A stretch of 64,000 nt of DNA from Rhodococcus oryzae (GCF_005049235.1 NZ_SUMD01000002.1:310001-374000), one strand, 5' to 3'. Numbered from the stretch's first letter, positions 35,887-44,760 are shown. Numbers and translations: made by a program. The notes: generated by a model not told the origin, from the sequence alone.

Positions 35887-36552
35887 TCAGGGCCGGTCGA
35901 GCTCCATCGCGACCGCCCGCACCGGCGCACCGTCGCCGCCCGCCAGCTTCAGCGGCAGGATGCTGATCAGCGGGTCCGGGAAGTCGATGAGTTCGAGGTT
36001 GCAGAGGTTCTCGGCGATCACGCCGCCCGCGTTCGCGATCAGGTGGTGCGCCGGATAGTCCGTGTCCTCGTCGCCGGACGGGTCGACGCTCGGCGCGTCG
36101 AGGCAGAACGCCCGCACCCCCCGCTCGAGCAGCAGCGCACAGGCGTCGGCGCCGAGGAACGGGTGGTCGTAGTAGGCGTCGGTGCCGTAGTGCCGGTCCC
36201 ACCCGGTATGGATGAGCGCGATGTCGCCGGACCGCACCGATTCGGCCGGCCCGGCGATCATCGCCCCGGTGACCGGCTGCCGAGGGGCCAGTCCGCGCAG
36301 GTCGAACACGACGCCGCGGCCGACGAAGAGCGACAGGTCCATTCGGTCGATCGGGGTGTCGCCGTCCCGCAGGTGTACCGGCGCGTCCACATGGGTGCCG
36401 GACTGCGATCCCATCTCCACACGCAGGACGTTGTAGCCGTCGCTGGCCACGGTGCAGTGCGGGATCAGCCTCGCCACCGGGTCGCCGGGGTACACCGGCA
36501 TGCCGGTGTCGATCGGGTGTGAGAGATCCACGATCCTGCGCACCACGCTCAC
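35887..36552 (-). CDS. Cyclase/kynurenine formamidase-family hydrolase
   Basis: A 221-residue putative metal-dependent hydrolase of the cyclase family. DLSHPIDTGMPVYPGDP opens it and SQSGTHVDAPVH is the HxGTHxDxP metal motif; HTGWDRHYGTDAYYDHPF and the late AHHLIANAGGVIAENLCNL complete the fold. Relatives include arylformamidase (KynB) and isatin hydrolase. It is last in a leftward operon with a membrane protein and an alpha/beta hydrolase and ends four bases from the convergent E1 gene. Starts at GTG 36552. The substrate is unknown. Confidence 0.82.
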   Translation of the reverse strand: MSVVRRIVDLSHPIDTGMPVYPGDPVARLIPHCTVASDGYNVLRVEMGSQSGTHVDAPVHLRDGDTPIDRMDLSLFVGRGVVFDLRGLAPRQPVTGAMIAGPAESVRSGDIALIHTGWDRHYGTDAYYDHPFLGADACALLLERGVRAFCLDAPSVDPSGDEDTDYPAHHLIANAGGVIAENLCNLELIDFPDPLISILPLKLAGGDGAPVRAVAMELDRP

Positions 36553-36582
36553 GGCCTCACCTCCATCGTGTGTCGACCAGTA

Positions 36583-37080
36583 TCACCCGCGCAACGGGTA
36601 CTCGAAGCCCGGCACGAGCCGTCCGGCGACCCAGGCGGCCGCCAGCACGATCGCCACCGCGGGTATCAGGGTGTGCGGGAGGTAGCCCAGGCCGGGGCCG
36701 GTGAGCCCGATGCCGCCCGCGCACAGCGCCGCGGGGATGTGCGGCGCGCGCAGGATGGCCATCAGTGCGACCGTGGCGACCACCGAGGCCGCGACGGCGA
36801 CCTCCGACGGTCCGAGGACCGCGGTGATCGGCAGCGCCGTCGCCGCGGCGGCCGGGTAGGCCCGCAGGATCGCCCCCGGTCTCGCGGGCGGTCCTGCGGG
36901 GGCGAGCGCGATCAGGGCGGCCGACGCCACGAACGGCAGCGCGAAGACCGCGAGTCCGAGCAGGTGTTCGGCCGTGGCCAGGGACGCGATGATGATCAGC
37001 GCCGACGCGGCCGCGCTGAGGGCCGAGGCGGTGGTGCCCCGGCGGGCGATCGCGGCGGAGGCGCTGGTGAGGACGGACAT
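36583..37080 (-). CDS. HPP-like integral membrane protein
   Basis: A 165-residue protein with about five hydrophobic segments and little else; residues 110-135 (APHIPAALCAGGIGLTGPG) resemble the HPP family, where an HPP-A-x(n)-G motif lies between helices. Characterised HPP proteins include a nitrite transporter of cyanobacteria. The start is ATG 37080 behind AAGGAGTCCC. Lies between the hydrolase and cyclase genes of the same operon (27 and 30 bases), so it may carry their substrate or product across the membrane; that is inference. Confidence 0.65.
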   Translation of the reverse strand: MSVLTSASAAIARRGTTASALSAAASALIIIASLATAEHLLGLAVFALPFVASAALIALAPAGPPARPGAILRAYPAAAATALPITAVLGPSEVAVAASVVATVALMAILRAPHIPAALCAGGIGLTGPGLGYLPHTLIPAVAIVLAAAWVAGRLVPGFEYPLRG

Positions 37081-37107
37081 GGGACTCCTTCTGGCAGGCG
37101 TTGCGGA

Positions 37108-37977
37108 TCAGGGGTTTCGGCGGAGGAAGTCCCGGATCAGGTCGGCGATCTCCTGTCCGTGGGTCTCCAGCGCGAAGTGGCCCGCGTCGAGCAGGTGGAT
37201 CTCCGCGTCGGGGAGATCGGTCGCGAATGCCTCGGCGCCTGCGGGGCCGAAGATCTCGTCGCCGCGGCCCCAGGCGACCAGTGTCGGCGGCCGATGGGTC
37301 CGGAAGTACTCCTGGAAGGCCGGGTACCCGTCGAGGTTGAACTGGTAGTCCCAGAACAATTGGAGCTGAATCTCCTTGTTGCCCGGCCGGTCCAGGCCCG
37401 CCTGGTCCGTCAGCCAGGTCTCGGGCGCGATCCGGTCCAGCCGGTCGGCGGGGACGCCGTGGGTGTACTGCCATTGCGTCGCGTCGAGCTCGAGGAGTTC
37501 GCGGACCGCGGGTTCGTGCTCCGTGCGGTTCTGTGCGTGCGCGAACAGCACGTCCCAGAACGGGGTGAATCCCTCCCGGTAGGCATTGCCGCTCTGAGTG
37601 ATCAGCGCGGTGACCCGTTCCGGGTGCTTGGCGGCGATCCGCAACCCGATCGGTGCACCGTAGTCCTGGATGTAGAGCGCGAAGCGGTCGATGCCGAGCC
37701 GGTCGAGTAGCTGATCGGTGATCTCGGCGAGGCGGTCGAAGCTGTAGTCGAACTCGTCGACCGCGGGCATCGAGGAGCGCCCGAAGCCGATGTGGTCGGG
37801 CGCGATCACGTGGAACTCGTCCGCGAGTTCGGCGATCAGGTTCCGGAACATGTGTGAACTGCTCGGAAACCCGTGCAGCAGAACGAGGGTCGGGTTGTCC
37901 GGGTGGCCGGACTCCCGATAGAAGACCTCGAGTCCGTCGATGGTCGCGGTGCGGTGGCGGGTGTCGAAGCTGGACAT
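37108..37977 (-). CDS. Alpha/beta hydrolase with Asp nucleophile (epoxide hydrolase/haloalkane dehalogenase-like)
   Basis: A 289-residue alpha/beta hydrolase. LVLLHGFPSSSHMFRNLI has the oxyanion HGFP motif; the nucleophile elbow is LYIQDYGAPIGLRIA, with Asp rather than Ser, as in haloalkane dehalogenases and epoxide hydrolases; the C-terminal acid and base lie in WGRGDEIFG and LLDAGHFALETHG. Length is normal for the group. The start is ATG 37977; a longer frame crosses the operators and is rejected. First gene of an operon with the HPP-like and cyclase genes, and divergent from a TetR gene. Confidence 0.88.
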   Translation of the reverse strand: MSSFDTRHRTATIDGLEVFYRESGHPDNPTLVLLHGFPSSSHMFRNLIAELADEFHVIAPDHIGFGRSSMPAVDEFDYSFDRLAEITDQLLDRLGIDRFALYIQDYGAPIGLRIAAKHPERVTALITQSGNAYREGFTPFWDVLFAHAQNRTEHEPAVRELLELDATQWQYTHGVPADRLDRIAPETWLTDQAGLDRPGNKEIQLQLFWDYQFNLDGYPAFQEYFRTHRPPTLVAWGRGDEIFGPAGAEAFATDLPDAEIHLLDAGHFALETHGQEIADLIRDFLRRNP

Positions 37978-37997
37978 GGTGGCTCCTGACTCTTTTG

Positions 37998-38015
37998 GGA
38001 GAACGATCGTTCTCC
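37998..38015. promoter_or_regulatory. Perfect 18-bp palindrome (TetR operator candidate 1)
   Basis: GGAGAACGATCGTTCTCC, perfect over 18 bp, 21 bases before the hydrolase start. Its near-copy lies 35 bp away (centre to centre) towards the TetR gene. This is the classical arrangement for a TetR protein controlling itself and the divergent operon. Confidence 0.85.
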
Positions 38016-38032
38016 GCCATGACGTGTACAGT

Positions 38033-38050
38033 AGAGAACGATGGTTCTCC
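38033..38050. promoter_or_regulatory. Imperfect 18-bp palindrome (TetR operator candidate 2)
   Basis: AGAGAACGATGGTTCTCC: same consensus as the site at 37998-38015 with two changed bases. It lies 22 bases before the TetR start codon. The weaker match suggests graded autoregulation. Confidence 0.8.
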
Positions 38051-38071
38051 GCGCAAGTGTCGAGGTGAGAG

Positions 38072-38626
38072 ATGGATCCGGATACCGCAGACGCCCAGCT
38101 GCTCGACGCAGCCGAGGCACTGTTCAACGAGCGCGGTGTGCAGGCAGTCGGGATGGACGAGATCCGCTCGAGGTCCGGGGTCTCCCTCAAGCGCCTCTAC
38201 CGGCTGTACCCGGCCAAGGACCGGCTGGTCGAGGCGGTGCTGCGCAGGCGGGACCTCGTCGTGCGGGAGGAGCTGGCCCGCTTCCTGGAGCCGATCGACG
38301 ACCCCCGTGAGCGGGTTCTCGGCGTTTTCGACTACCTGGATGACTGGTTTCGGCGGGAGGACTTCCGGGGCTGCACCTTCATCAACACCTTCGGTGAGCT
38401 GGGCGGGGGGAACCAGGCCGTCGCCGACATCGCCAAGGCGAACAAGGCGGCACTGCTCGAGTGCCTGCGCGAGCTGGTCTCCGCCGCGGGCCTATCGGCG
38501 CCGCTGGCCGACCAGCTCGCGATCCTCGCGAACGGTGCGATGGCGATCGCCGCGATCGCCGGCTCACCCCTGCCCGCCCGGCAGGCCCGCGATGCCGCCC
38601 GCGTGCTGCTGGACGCGGTGAGCTGA
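38072..38626 (+). CDS. TetR-family regulator of the hydrolase operon
   Basis: A 184-residue TetR protein. The helix-turn-helix spans residues 5-52 (LLDAAEALFNERGVQAVGMD, IRSRSGVSLKRLYRLYPAKD); the C-terminal domain contains FRREDFRGCTFINTFGEL, typical of TetR subfamily C-terminal region 'YdeS/LfrR'-like members with unknown ligands. ATG 38072 follows GAGGTGAGAG. It is divergent from the hydrolase operon, and the intergenic space has two copies of a GAGAACGAtcGTTCTC-type palindrome, so it almost certainly represses both directions until a substrate-like ligand binds. Confidence 0.88.
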   Translation: MDPDTADAQLLDAAEALFNERGVQAVGMDEIRSRSGVSLKRLYRLYPAKDRLVEAVLRRRDLVVREELARFLEPIDDPRERVLGVFDYLDDWFRREDFRGCTFINTFGELGGGNQAVADIAKANKAALLECLRELVSAAGLSAPLADQLAILANGAMAIAAIAGSPLPARQARDAARVLLDAVS

Positions 38627-38642
38627 CGACCACGCGGGGGCG

Positions 38643-39287
38643 TCACCCTCGCCGGCGGATCCGCCGGTCGACCGCCCGCGCGGCCGCGATCGGGTCCCAC
38701 ACCCCGGGGCGGGCCCTTACGAGGGGGTAGCAAGCGAGTCCGAGGACTGCGGCGGTGAGGTGGCCGACGTCGGTGAAGGTGACGCCGCCGAGCAGCGGCA
38801 CCGCATAGAAGACGAGCACGCCGGCCAGGTAGACGTACCGCCAGGGCAGGGCGATCCGATACGTCAGTACTGCAACCACGCCCGCGAGGGCATAGCTGAC
38901 TCCGTAGTCGAGGGTGTCGACCGCGGACTCCGGGGCGCGACCGTGCTGGATCGCCCAGTACAGGACGCCCTCGCTGATGTAGGTGGCGCCGACGTGCGCG
39001 ATCACCACGACGACGAGCCACCGACGCGTGCCGAGCCAGCGTTCGGCCGGCACATGAAAGACGTTGTAGACGACGAAGTAGGTGATCCAGCCGCCGCCCG
39101 CGAGCCAGAACGCGCTGGTGATCAGCACCCGTATCGGGTCCTCGGCCAGGTGGTGCAGATTGGTCGACCGATTGCCGAGCACGTCGGTCAGGAGGTCCGG
39201 CGCCAGGTGGCGGCCCACCACGGTCGTCGCGAGCAGGATCGCCAGCCAGATGAACGTGCCCGGTGCGCGCCGGATGTAGGCCCACAC
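38643..39287 (-). CDS. Rhomboid-like membrane protein
   Basis: A 214-residue protein with about six hydrophobic segments. YGVSYALAG (near residue 131) holds a serine where rhomboid proteases have GxSG, and DVGHLTAAVLG a histidine at the partner helix, so a Ser-His pair is conceivable, but the second glycine of GxSG is Tyr here. Actinobacteria contain many rhomboid-related proteins of this size without proven proteolysis. Start GTG 39287. It is followed by a short gap to the convergent TetR gene. Protease activity should be treated as uncertain. Confidence 0.7.
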   Translation of the reverse strand: MWAYIRRAPGTFIWLAILLATTVVGRHLAPDLLTDVLGNRSTNLHHLAEDPIRVLITSAFWLAGGGWITYFVVYNVFHVPAERWLGTRRWLVVVVIAHVGATYISEGVLYWAIQHGRAPESAVDTLDYGVSYALAGVVAVLTYRIALPWRYVYLAGVLVFYAVPLLGGVTFTDVGHLTAAVLGLACYPLVRARPGVWDPIAAARAVDRRIRRRG

Positions 39288-39304
39288 GGCACGCGGGACG
39301 GAGG

Positions 39305-39625
39305 TCAGCTGCCGGGCGGTCGGTAGGTCGCGGGGCGCTTGGCCGCTTCGTCGATCTGCTCGGGGGTGAGCAGGGCGACGGTCACGGTGCGGGCCGCGCC
39401 GCTCGCGGCGGTGCGGATGCTCAGCGCCGCCGCGGCCACCTCGTCGGGCACCTCGCCGATGACGTAGAGGTCGTGGCCGCCGAACGCGAAGTGGCAGCTC
39501 TCAACGGTCCCGCCGACGCTCTCGACCGCCTGCACGATCGCGTCGCGGCGTCCCGATCCGCCTTCGATGAGTAGGCCTTGTGCACCATCGTGTGTGTAGC
39601 CGACCTGCCACAGGTATTTGGGCAT
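39305..39625 (-). CDS. GYD-domain protein
   Basis: A 106-residue protein with the ferredoxin-like GYD domain: PKYLWQVGYTHDGAQGLLIE at the start, then AVESVGGTVESCHFAFGGHDLYVIGEVPD in pieces. Such proteins are small, cytoplasmic and of unknown function. ATG 39625 fits the GAGGG site with nine bases of spacing; ATG 39631 is too close to it. It lies 18 bases before the rhomboid-like gene on the same strand. Confidence 0.78.
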   Translation of the reverse strand: MPKYLWQVGYTHDGAQGLLIEGGSGRRDAIVQAVESVGGTVESCHFAFGGHDLYVIGEVPDEVAAAALSIRTAASGAARTVTVALLTPEQIDEAAKRPATYRPPGS

Positions 39626-39728
39626 GATCATGTCCCTCGGCTCGGTTTCTGGGGTGTATCCATCGTCCTCCTCCCGGCCGGGGACCGGTGCGGTATCGAG
39701 GAAACGACGACGGATCTACGCTCGGCTC

Positions 39729-40550
39729 ATGGCGGAAGTCCGCATCGGGATCTCCGGATGGGCGTATCCCGGCTGGCGCGGCGATTTCTATCCCGCCGGC
39801 CTGGAGCACCGGCGGGAGCTGGCGTACGCCGCGTCCCGAATGGCCTCGATCGAGATCAACGGATCCTTCTACGCGCTGCAGACCCCCGATTCCTTCGCCC
39901 GGTGGCGGGACGAGACCCCCGACGGATTCGTGTTCGCGGTCAAGGGCGGCCGCTACATCACGCACATGAAGCGCCTGCACGACGCGGACACCGCACTGGC
40001 CAACTTCTTCGCATCCGGCCCGCTCGCGCTGCACGCCAAGCTCGGCCCGATCCTGTGGCAGCTTCCGCCCACGTTCGCGTTCGACGCCGACCGCCTCGCC
40101 CCGTTCCTCGCCGCCTTGCCGCGGACCACGATGGCGGCAGCGGAGCTCGCCGCGCGCCACGACGACAAGGTGCCCGAGGGGGGTGCGCTCACCGTCACCG
40201 ATGCGCCGAGGCCGGTCCGGCATGCCCTCGAGGCGCGCCACGGCAGCTTCGGTGACCCGGAGGCGGTGGCGCTGATCGAGCGGAACGGGGTGGCCCTGGT
40301 GGTCGCGGACTCGGCGGGCAGATACCCGATGTTCGACAGGCGCACAAGCGATTTCATGTATGCACGGCTGCACGGCGACACCGAGCTCTATGAGAGCGGC
40401 TACGGCGACCACGTCCTCGACACATGGGCGACGCGGATCCGGGGGTGGTGCGCGGACGGGCTCGACGTGTACGTCTACCTCGACAATGACGCGCGCGGCC
40501 GCGCACCGTTCGACGCGATCGCGCTCGGGCGGCGGCTCGGGGCGCTCTGA
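39729..40550 (+). CDS. DUF72-family protein
   Basis: A 273-residue TIM-barrel-like protein of the DUF72 (YecE) family: IGISGWAYPGWRGDFYPAG is the signature N-terminus, followed by EINGSFYALQTPDSFARWRD, FVFAVKGGRYITHMKRL, ILWQLPPTF and, near the end, YARLHGD and VYVYLDNDARGRAPFDA. No enzyme activity has been agreed for the family. Start ATG 39729. Divergent from the GYD gene; convergent with the ABC1 kinase-like gene, 34 bases apart. Confidence 0.88.
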   Translation: MAEVRIGISGWAYPGWRGDFYPAGLEHRRELAYAASRMASIEINGSFYALQTPDSFARWRDETPDGFVFAVKGGRYITHMKRLHDADTALANFFASGPLALHAKLGPILWQLPPTFAFDADRLAPFLAALPRTTMAAAELAARHDDKVPEGGALTVTDAPRPVRHALEARHGSFGDPEAVALIERNGVALVVADSAGRYPMFDRRTSDFMYARLHGDTELYESGYGDHVLDTWATRIRGWCADGLDVYVYLDNDARGRAPFDAIALGRRLGAL

Positions 40551-40584
40551 CGGGCCGGGGACGGGTTCCGCGCCGCCCAGCGGC

Positions 40585-41994
40585 TCACTCCTCGGGCAAC
40601 TCGACGCCCAGGGTCGCGGCGCGCTCGGCCACCGCCTCGGGGAAGACATTCCGGAACAGGTAGGGGTCCTTGCCGATCACCCATCCGGGGGCGAGCCTGG
40701 TGGCGTACCGCTCGAAGTAGCCGAGCTGCTTGCCGAACAGGACCAGCTCCTCCGGGCTGGCGACTCCCCACTGCTTGCCGAGCTGGACCAGCGCCATGAT
40801 GAGCGTGCCCAGGTTCAGTTCGGCCAGGTCATTGGTGAACACCGGGGCCAGGACGGCGGCCACCTGCATGCCGATCTCGGCGTCGCCTGCCTCGATGTCC
40901 GCGGTGTAACCGAGGTCGCGGATGCCGCGCGCCACCCGGGCGAAATCGCCGTCGATGAGGTTGGCGTAGAACATGTCCCGCAGGATCGACCGCCAGACCT
41001 CGGGCAGTTCGCCGACGATGCCGAAGTCGAGGAAGGCGATGCGTCCGTCGTCGAGCGCCCACAGGTTTCCCGCGTGCACGTCGCCGTGGAACGGTCCGTG
41101 GACGGTGATCGACTCGATCCACGCCTTGACGCCGCGCCGGATCAGCATCGTGGTGTCGTGATCGGCGTCGGGGACGAACCGGTCGAGGGGCACGCCGTGG
41201 AGCCGTTCCATGCAGATCACGTGCGGACCGCAGTAGTCCCAGTACACCTCGGGCGCCGTCACGCCCTTGTTGTCGCCGAATGACCAGATGGCGTCACGAA
41301 ACCGAGTCTGTCGGTCGGCCTCGACGGCGCTGTTGAGCTCCGTCATGGTGGCGGCGTGCAGGTCTCGGATGATCGCGGTCGCGTTCGCGATCCGGAAGAA
41401 CTCGAAGAGTCGCTCGAGCAGTTTGGCGCCGCCGTACGCGGTGCGCAGGTCGACGAGCATGCGGTGATAGATGCCCGGCCTCTGCACCTTGATCACGGCC
41501 TCGCGGCCGTCGGGGAGCACACAGGCGTGCACCTGCGCTACGGATGCCGCGGCCAGGGGTTCGTCGTCGAAGCTCGCGAAGATCTCGTCGACGCGCCCGC
41601 CGAGGTCGCCCTCGATGACCTCCCTGGCCTTCTGCGCGGACACCGGCGGCACGTCGTCGAGACACCGCAGGCAGGCGTTGGCGAGGGGGGCAGGGAACAC
41701 TCCGGACGAGGAGGCCATCAGCTGCCCGAGTTTGACGAAGGTCGGGCCCAGCGCCTCGAAGGCGTTGACCACACCCTCCGATGCGGCATCGGCCCAGGTC
41801 TCACCGCGCCGCAGGAACGGCTTGGTGAGCACCGCGTACCCCGCGCAGGCGAGGATCACCACACCGACCACAACGGCGCGCCACAGCTGGGCCGGGCCGA
41901 ACTTGTTGAGGTCGGGCATGTGCACCGACAGCGCGGCCGCGGGCGGTCCCGACGCGTAGGGGCCGACGGGACTCGAATGGTTGGACTGTGGCAC
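40585..41994 (-). CDS. ABC1/UbiB-family atypical kinase
   Basis: A 469-residue protein with the ABC1/UbiB fold: a membrane segment at residues 38-56 (WRAVVVGVVILACAGYAV), the KxGQ motif in TFVKLGQLMASSS, the alanine-rich nucleotide loop AAASVAQVHACVL, the lysine in AVIKVQRPG, HGPFHGDVHAGNL and the metal-binding FLDFG. UbiB proteins assist ubiquinone/menaquinone synthesis or lipid handling as atypical kinases/ATPases. Start GTG 41994 behind GAGGTGAACG. Mycobacteriales carry several paralogues; the partner is unknown. Divergent from the DUF4185 gene. Confidence 0.88.
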   Translation of the reverse strand: MPQSNHSSPVGPYASGPPAAALSVHMPDLNKFGPAQLWRAVVVGVVILACAGYAVLTKPFLRRGETWADAASEGVVNAFEALGPTFVKLGQLMASSSGVFPAPLANACLRCLDDVPPVSAQKAREVIEGDLGGRVDEIFASFDDEPLAAASVAQVHACVLPDGREAVIKVQRPGIYHRMLVDLRTAYGGAKLLERLFEFFRIANATAIIRDLHAATMTELNSAVEADRQTRFRDAIWSFGDNKGVTAPEVYWDYCGPHVICMERLHGVPLDRFVPDADHDTTMLIRRGVKAWIESITVHGPFHGDVHAGNLWALDDGRIAFLDFGIVGELPEVWRSILRDMFYANLIDGDFARVARGIRDLGYTADIEAGDAEIGMQVAAVLAPVFTNDLAELNLGTLIMALVQLGKQWGVASPEELVLFGKQLGYFERYATRLAPGWVIGKDPYLFRNVFPEAVAERAATLGVELPEE

Positions 41995-42162
41995 CGTTCA
42001 CCTCGATTCGGGTCCAGCCAGCGTAGGGGTGGCGGTCTATTCCGTCGACACCCGGCCCGGGAGACGCGGAGTTCCCGCACGTCGATGTTAGATTCCGACC
42101 GCAACGTGGTCAGCCCGGTGGCGGGTCTGCGGGCCCGAGCAGAGCTCAACGCGGAGGTGCCT

Positions 42163-43641
42163 TTGACACGCAGGCTTGCCGTCCTGGTCGCGGCCGTGGT
42201 GATCGGTTCCTGTGCGGTGGTCTACGCGGAGAGACCGGATGCCGTCGCCGCTCCGCTGGGTTCGGACCGAGCGGGGGCGCAGGGGAGCGGATCCTGTGCC
42301 GCCGACCTGGTGACCACCACGGCGGCGCTGCTGCCGGAGAAGCTCGAGATCCCGGTGCCGTTGCCGGTGGTCACCGCGGTGCCGTTCCCGGCGCCGACGA
42401 CCACCCCGACCCGGATTCCCGCGCAGGCGCTGCCGCCGGATCCCTGCGCCGATCCCTGCCCGGACCTGACCGACGAGGGGCCCGCCGGCCCGGACTCGCT
42501 GCTGAAGGCGCTGCGGATTCCCGAGGTCGGTCTCAAGTTCCAGCCTTTTCACCTGGGCATTCCTGTGCCCGGGCCGGATCCAGGGCAGCAGGCGGTCGCC
42601 CCGGCTCCGGTGTTCCCGCCGACGGAGGCGGTGGCGAACTCGGCCCCGCGCCCGATCCCAGGGGTCGGCGCGGTCACCCGGGTCGCGAAGTTGACGGGTG
42701 CCGGCTCGATCAACCGCACGGACAAGCGTTGGCAGGTGAACGGCACCGATCTGGGCATCATGTGGGAGAGCGCGCCCGGCGAGGTCGCCGTCGCGTTCGG
42801 CGACACCGTCGGCCGGGGCTTCCACCCGCCGGGCGGCCAGGGCGGCGACTGGCGCAGCAATGTGCTTGCCTTCAGCAGCGACGAGAACCTTTCGGACGGT
42901 ATGAGTTTCGACTCCATGGTGCAGGACGATCGGTGTCACGCGGCGGAGCTGCTCAGCAGCCGGAAGCTGGACAACGTGGAGATCACCACCATCCCCACCT
43001 CGGGCTTCGCGATCGGTGAGCGGCAGTACATGAGCTATATGTCCATCCGCACGTGGAACAGCATCCCCGGCACCTGGTTCACCAATCACGGCGGCATCGC
43101 CTACTCCGACGACCACGGCCAGACCTGGGTCAAGGATCCGTATGCGCGGTGGGACAACATATTCGGGCTCTCCAACTTCCAGGTGAGTGCGATGGTCCCG
43201 CAGGGCGACTACGTCTACATGTTCGGCACCCCCAACACCCGGCTCGGCGACCTGGGGCTGGCCCGGGTGCCGGTCGGGGAGGTGCTCAACACGTCGGCGT
43301 ACCAGTACTGGCAGAACGGGGTCTGGACGCCGGTCGGTGGACAGGCGGCCGCGACGCCGGTGGTACGCGGCCCGGTGGCCGAGGTGTCGGTCCGGTACGA
43401 CGAGGTCCGGCGGGTCTGGCAGATGGTCTATCTGGACACCGCAAGGACCGCGATCGTCCTGCGTGAATCCGACTCGCCGCAGGGGGAGTGGTCGGAGCCG
43501 GCGCCGCTGGTCAGCGTCACCGAGTACCCCGAGCTGTACGGTGGCTTCATCCACCCCTGGTCGACAGGTGACGATCTGTACTTCACCATCTCGACGTGGT
43601 CCGACTACAACGTTTTCCTCATGCGCGCCGAGCTGAACTGA
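42163..43641 (+). CDS. Secreted DUF4185 protein
   Basis: About 492 residues. A signal peptide (LAVLVAAVVIGSCAVVYA) precedes a long Pro/Ala-rich linker (to about residue 165) and then a DUF4185 beta-propeller-like domain with MWESAPGEVAVAFGDTVG, NNVLAFSSD-like WRSNVLAFSSDENLSDG, GGIAYSDDHGQTWVKD and PELYGGFIHPW. The domain looks like a glycosidase/sialidase-type propeller; no catalytic residues can be named. I favour TTG 42163, five bases after GGAGG, over GTG 42157 or ATG 42085. Preceded by an AT-poor divergent promoter shared with the ABC1 kinase gene. Confidence 0.75.
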   Translation: MTRRLAVLVAAVVIGSCAVVYAERPDAVAAPLGSDRAGAQGSGSCAADLVTTTAALLPEKLEIPVPLPVVTAVPFPAPTTTPTRIPAQALPPDPCADPCPDLTDEGPAGPDSLLKALRIPEVGLKFQPFHLGIPVPGPDPGQQAVAPAPVFPPTEAVANSAPRPIPGVGAVTRVAKLTGAGSINRTDKRWQVNGTDLGIMWESAPGEVAVAFGDTVGRGFHPPGGQGGDWRSNVLAFSSDENLSDGMSFDSMVQDDRCHAAELLSSRKLDNVEITTIPTSGFAIGERQYMSYMSIRTWNSIPGTWFTNHGGIAYSDDHGQTWVKDPYARWDNIFGLSNFQVSAMVPQGDYVYMFGTPNTRLGDLGLARVPVGEVLNTSAYQYWQNGVWTPVGGQAAATPVVRGPVAEVSVRYDEVRRVWQMVYLDTARTAIVLRESDSPQGEWSEPAPLVSVTEYPELYGGFIHPWSTGDDLYFTISTWSDYNVFLMRAELN

Positions 43642-43697
43642 GTCGGATCGCTCTGGACTCCAGGAGCGTAGCGGTATCGGAACATGGTGCCGCCACA

Positions 43698-44204
43698 ATG
43701 AATTCGAAGGAGCCGAACCACCCGATGTGGCCCACCGAATGGCCGTCCGTCGCCCGTGAGATCGCCGACGCGACCGACGCTGCCGTCGCCGCGGTACGCA
43801 CCGCCGAACCCGAGCCGTTCGCGGAGGCGTCCGCCCGGCTCGCCGCCCTCGATCAGGAGCAGGTCACCGTGGTGCACGCGTCGATCGTGCGCGAGTTGCT
43901 CGAGGAGCTGCATCCCGACGGCCTGACCGGTGACGACGTGCAGGCCGTGCTCGAGCGCTGCGCCCGGTCCGCCGTGTCGTGGGTGCCCGATCTGGACGTG
44001 TCGGTGCTCGTCGTGGTGCTGACCGGTGCGCTGGGGCTGACCGACCCCGACGAGGACCCGCGTCCGCTCGCCCGCGCGGACCTGCCCCGGTACGCGACCC
44101 TGGTGATCGCGGACCTGCTCGCGGCCGCGGATGCGCCCGGGTCGGGCTACATCCGGCGGGCGATCGGCGAGGTCGCCCGCGCGCAGACCGTGGAGATGCC
44201 CTGA
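43698..44204 (+). CDS. Hypothetical protein
   Basis: A 168-residue acidic protein, mostly helical, with no motif I recognise: SVAREIADATDAAVAAVRTA at the start, then PRYATLVIADLLAA near the end. It lacks a signal peptide and membrane segments. ATG 43698 is preceded by a weak ribosome-binding site. It sits 56 bases after the DUF4185 gene on the same strand and ends 13 bases from the convergent LeuA-domain gene. Codon usage is like its neighbours, which supports it as a real gene. Confidence 0.7.
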   Translation: MNSKEPNHPMWPTEWPSVAREIADATDAAVAAVRTAEPEPFAEASARLAALDQEQVTVVHASIVRELLEELHPDGLTGDDVQAVLERCARSAVSWVPDLDVSVLVVVLTGALGLTDPDEDPRPLARADLPRYATLVIADLLAAADAPGSGYIRRAIGEVARAQTVEMP

Positions 44205-44217
44205 CTGTCTGAGCCCG

Positions 44218-44700
44218 CTAGCCGTGCAGGATGTTCGCGGCCGCGATCATCGCCTCGACGGACGACTCCGTCGCGGTGTCCGCGAGGCCTGCCGCCCAGT
44301 GCCTGCGCCCCCCGTGCTCGCACAGCAGGAAGGTCGCGGTCCGGCCGTCGCCGACCCTCTGCTGGTGGAAGGAGAGGATCTCCATCGGCAGTCCGGCGTC
44401 GTAGAGCATCGAGGTGAGCGCCGCGATCGGCCCGGCCGCGGTGGCCTCGGCCTGGTGAATGGTGTCGCCGAGGGCGAGCGTGGCCCGGAACTCGGTGCGG
44501 CCGGCGCCGAGGGCATGTGCGGACCATCGGCCGAAGCGGATCGGACCGCCGGTCGGCGAGTAGGTGGCGCGGAACGTGCGCCAGCTCATGCCGGCGGCCT
44601 CGGCGCGCAGTGCACGGGGGAGCGGGATGCCGAAACGCAGCGCGAACGGGTCAGACGCAGGGGTGGCGGTGTGTGAGGCGAATGCCTGAAGAGAGTTCAT
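44218..44700 (-). CDS. Stand-alone LeuA-type regulatory domain protein
   Basis: A 160-residue protein that matches the C-terminal allosteric (LeuA dimer) domain of 2-isopropylmalate/homocitrate synthases without the catalytic barrel: LALGDTIHQAEATAAGPIAA, LTSMLYDAGLPMEILSFHQQ and TATFLLCEHGGRRHWAAGLADTATESS in pieces. Families of such free-standing domains occur in some Actinobacteria, often annotated homocitrate synthase, with no proven role. A regulatory subunit or leucine sensor for a LeuA encoded elsewhere is plausible. Start ATG 44700. Upstream there is a promoter, a ten-residue leader ORF and a stem-loop, which suggests attenuation. Confidence 0.75.
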   Translation of the reverse strand: MNSLQAFASHTATPASDPFALRFGIPLPRALRAEAAGMSWRTFRATYSPTGGPIRFGRWSAHALGAGRTEFRATLALGDTIHQAEATAAGPIAALTSMLYDAGLPMEILSFHQQRVGDGRTATFLLCEHGGRRHWAAGLADTATESSVEAMIAAANILHG

Positions 44701-44760
44701 TGAAGCGGTCTTCCTGGATGGAGAGGAAGGACCAACAGATAGCTCGACGACCCGCAGCGA

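Noticed and set aside
38643-39287. Active rhomboid protease
   Set aside because: The GxSG motif reads GVSY; only a Ser and a possible His remain, so I list it as rhomboid-like only.
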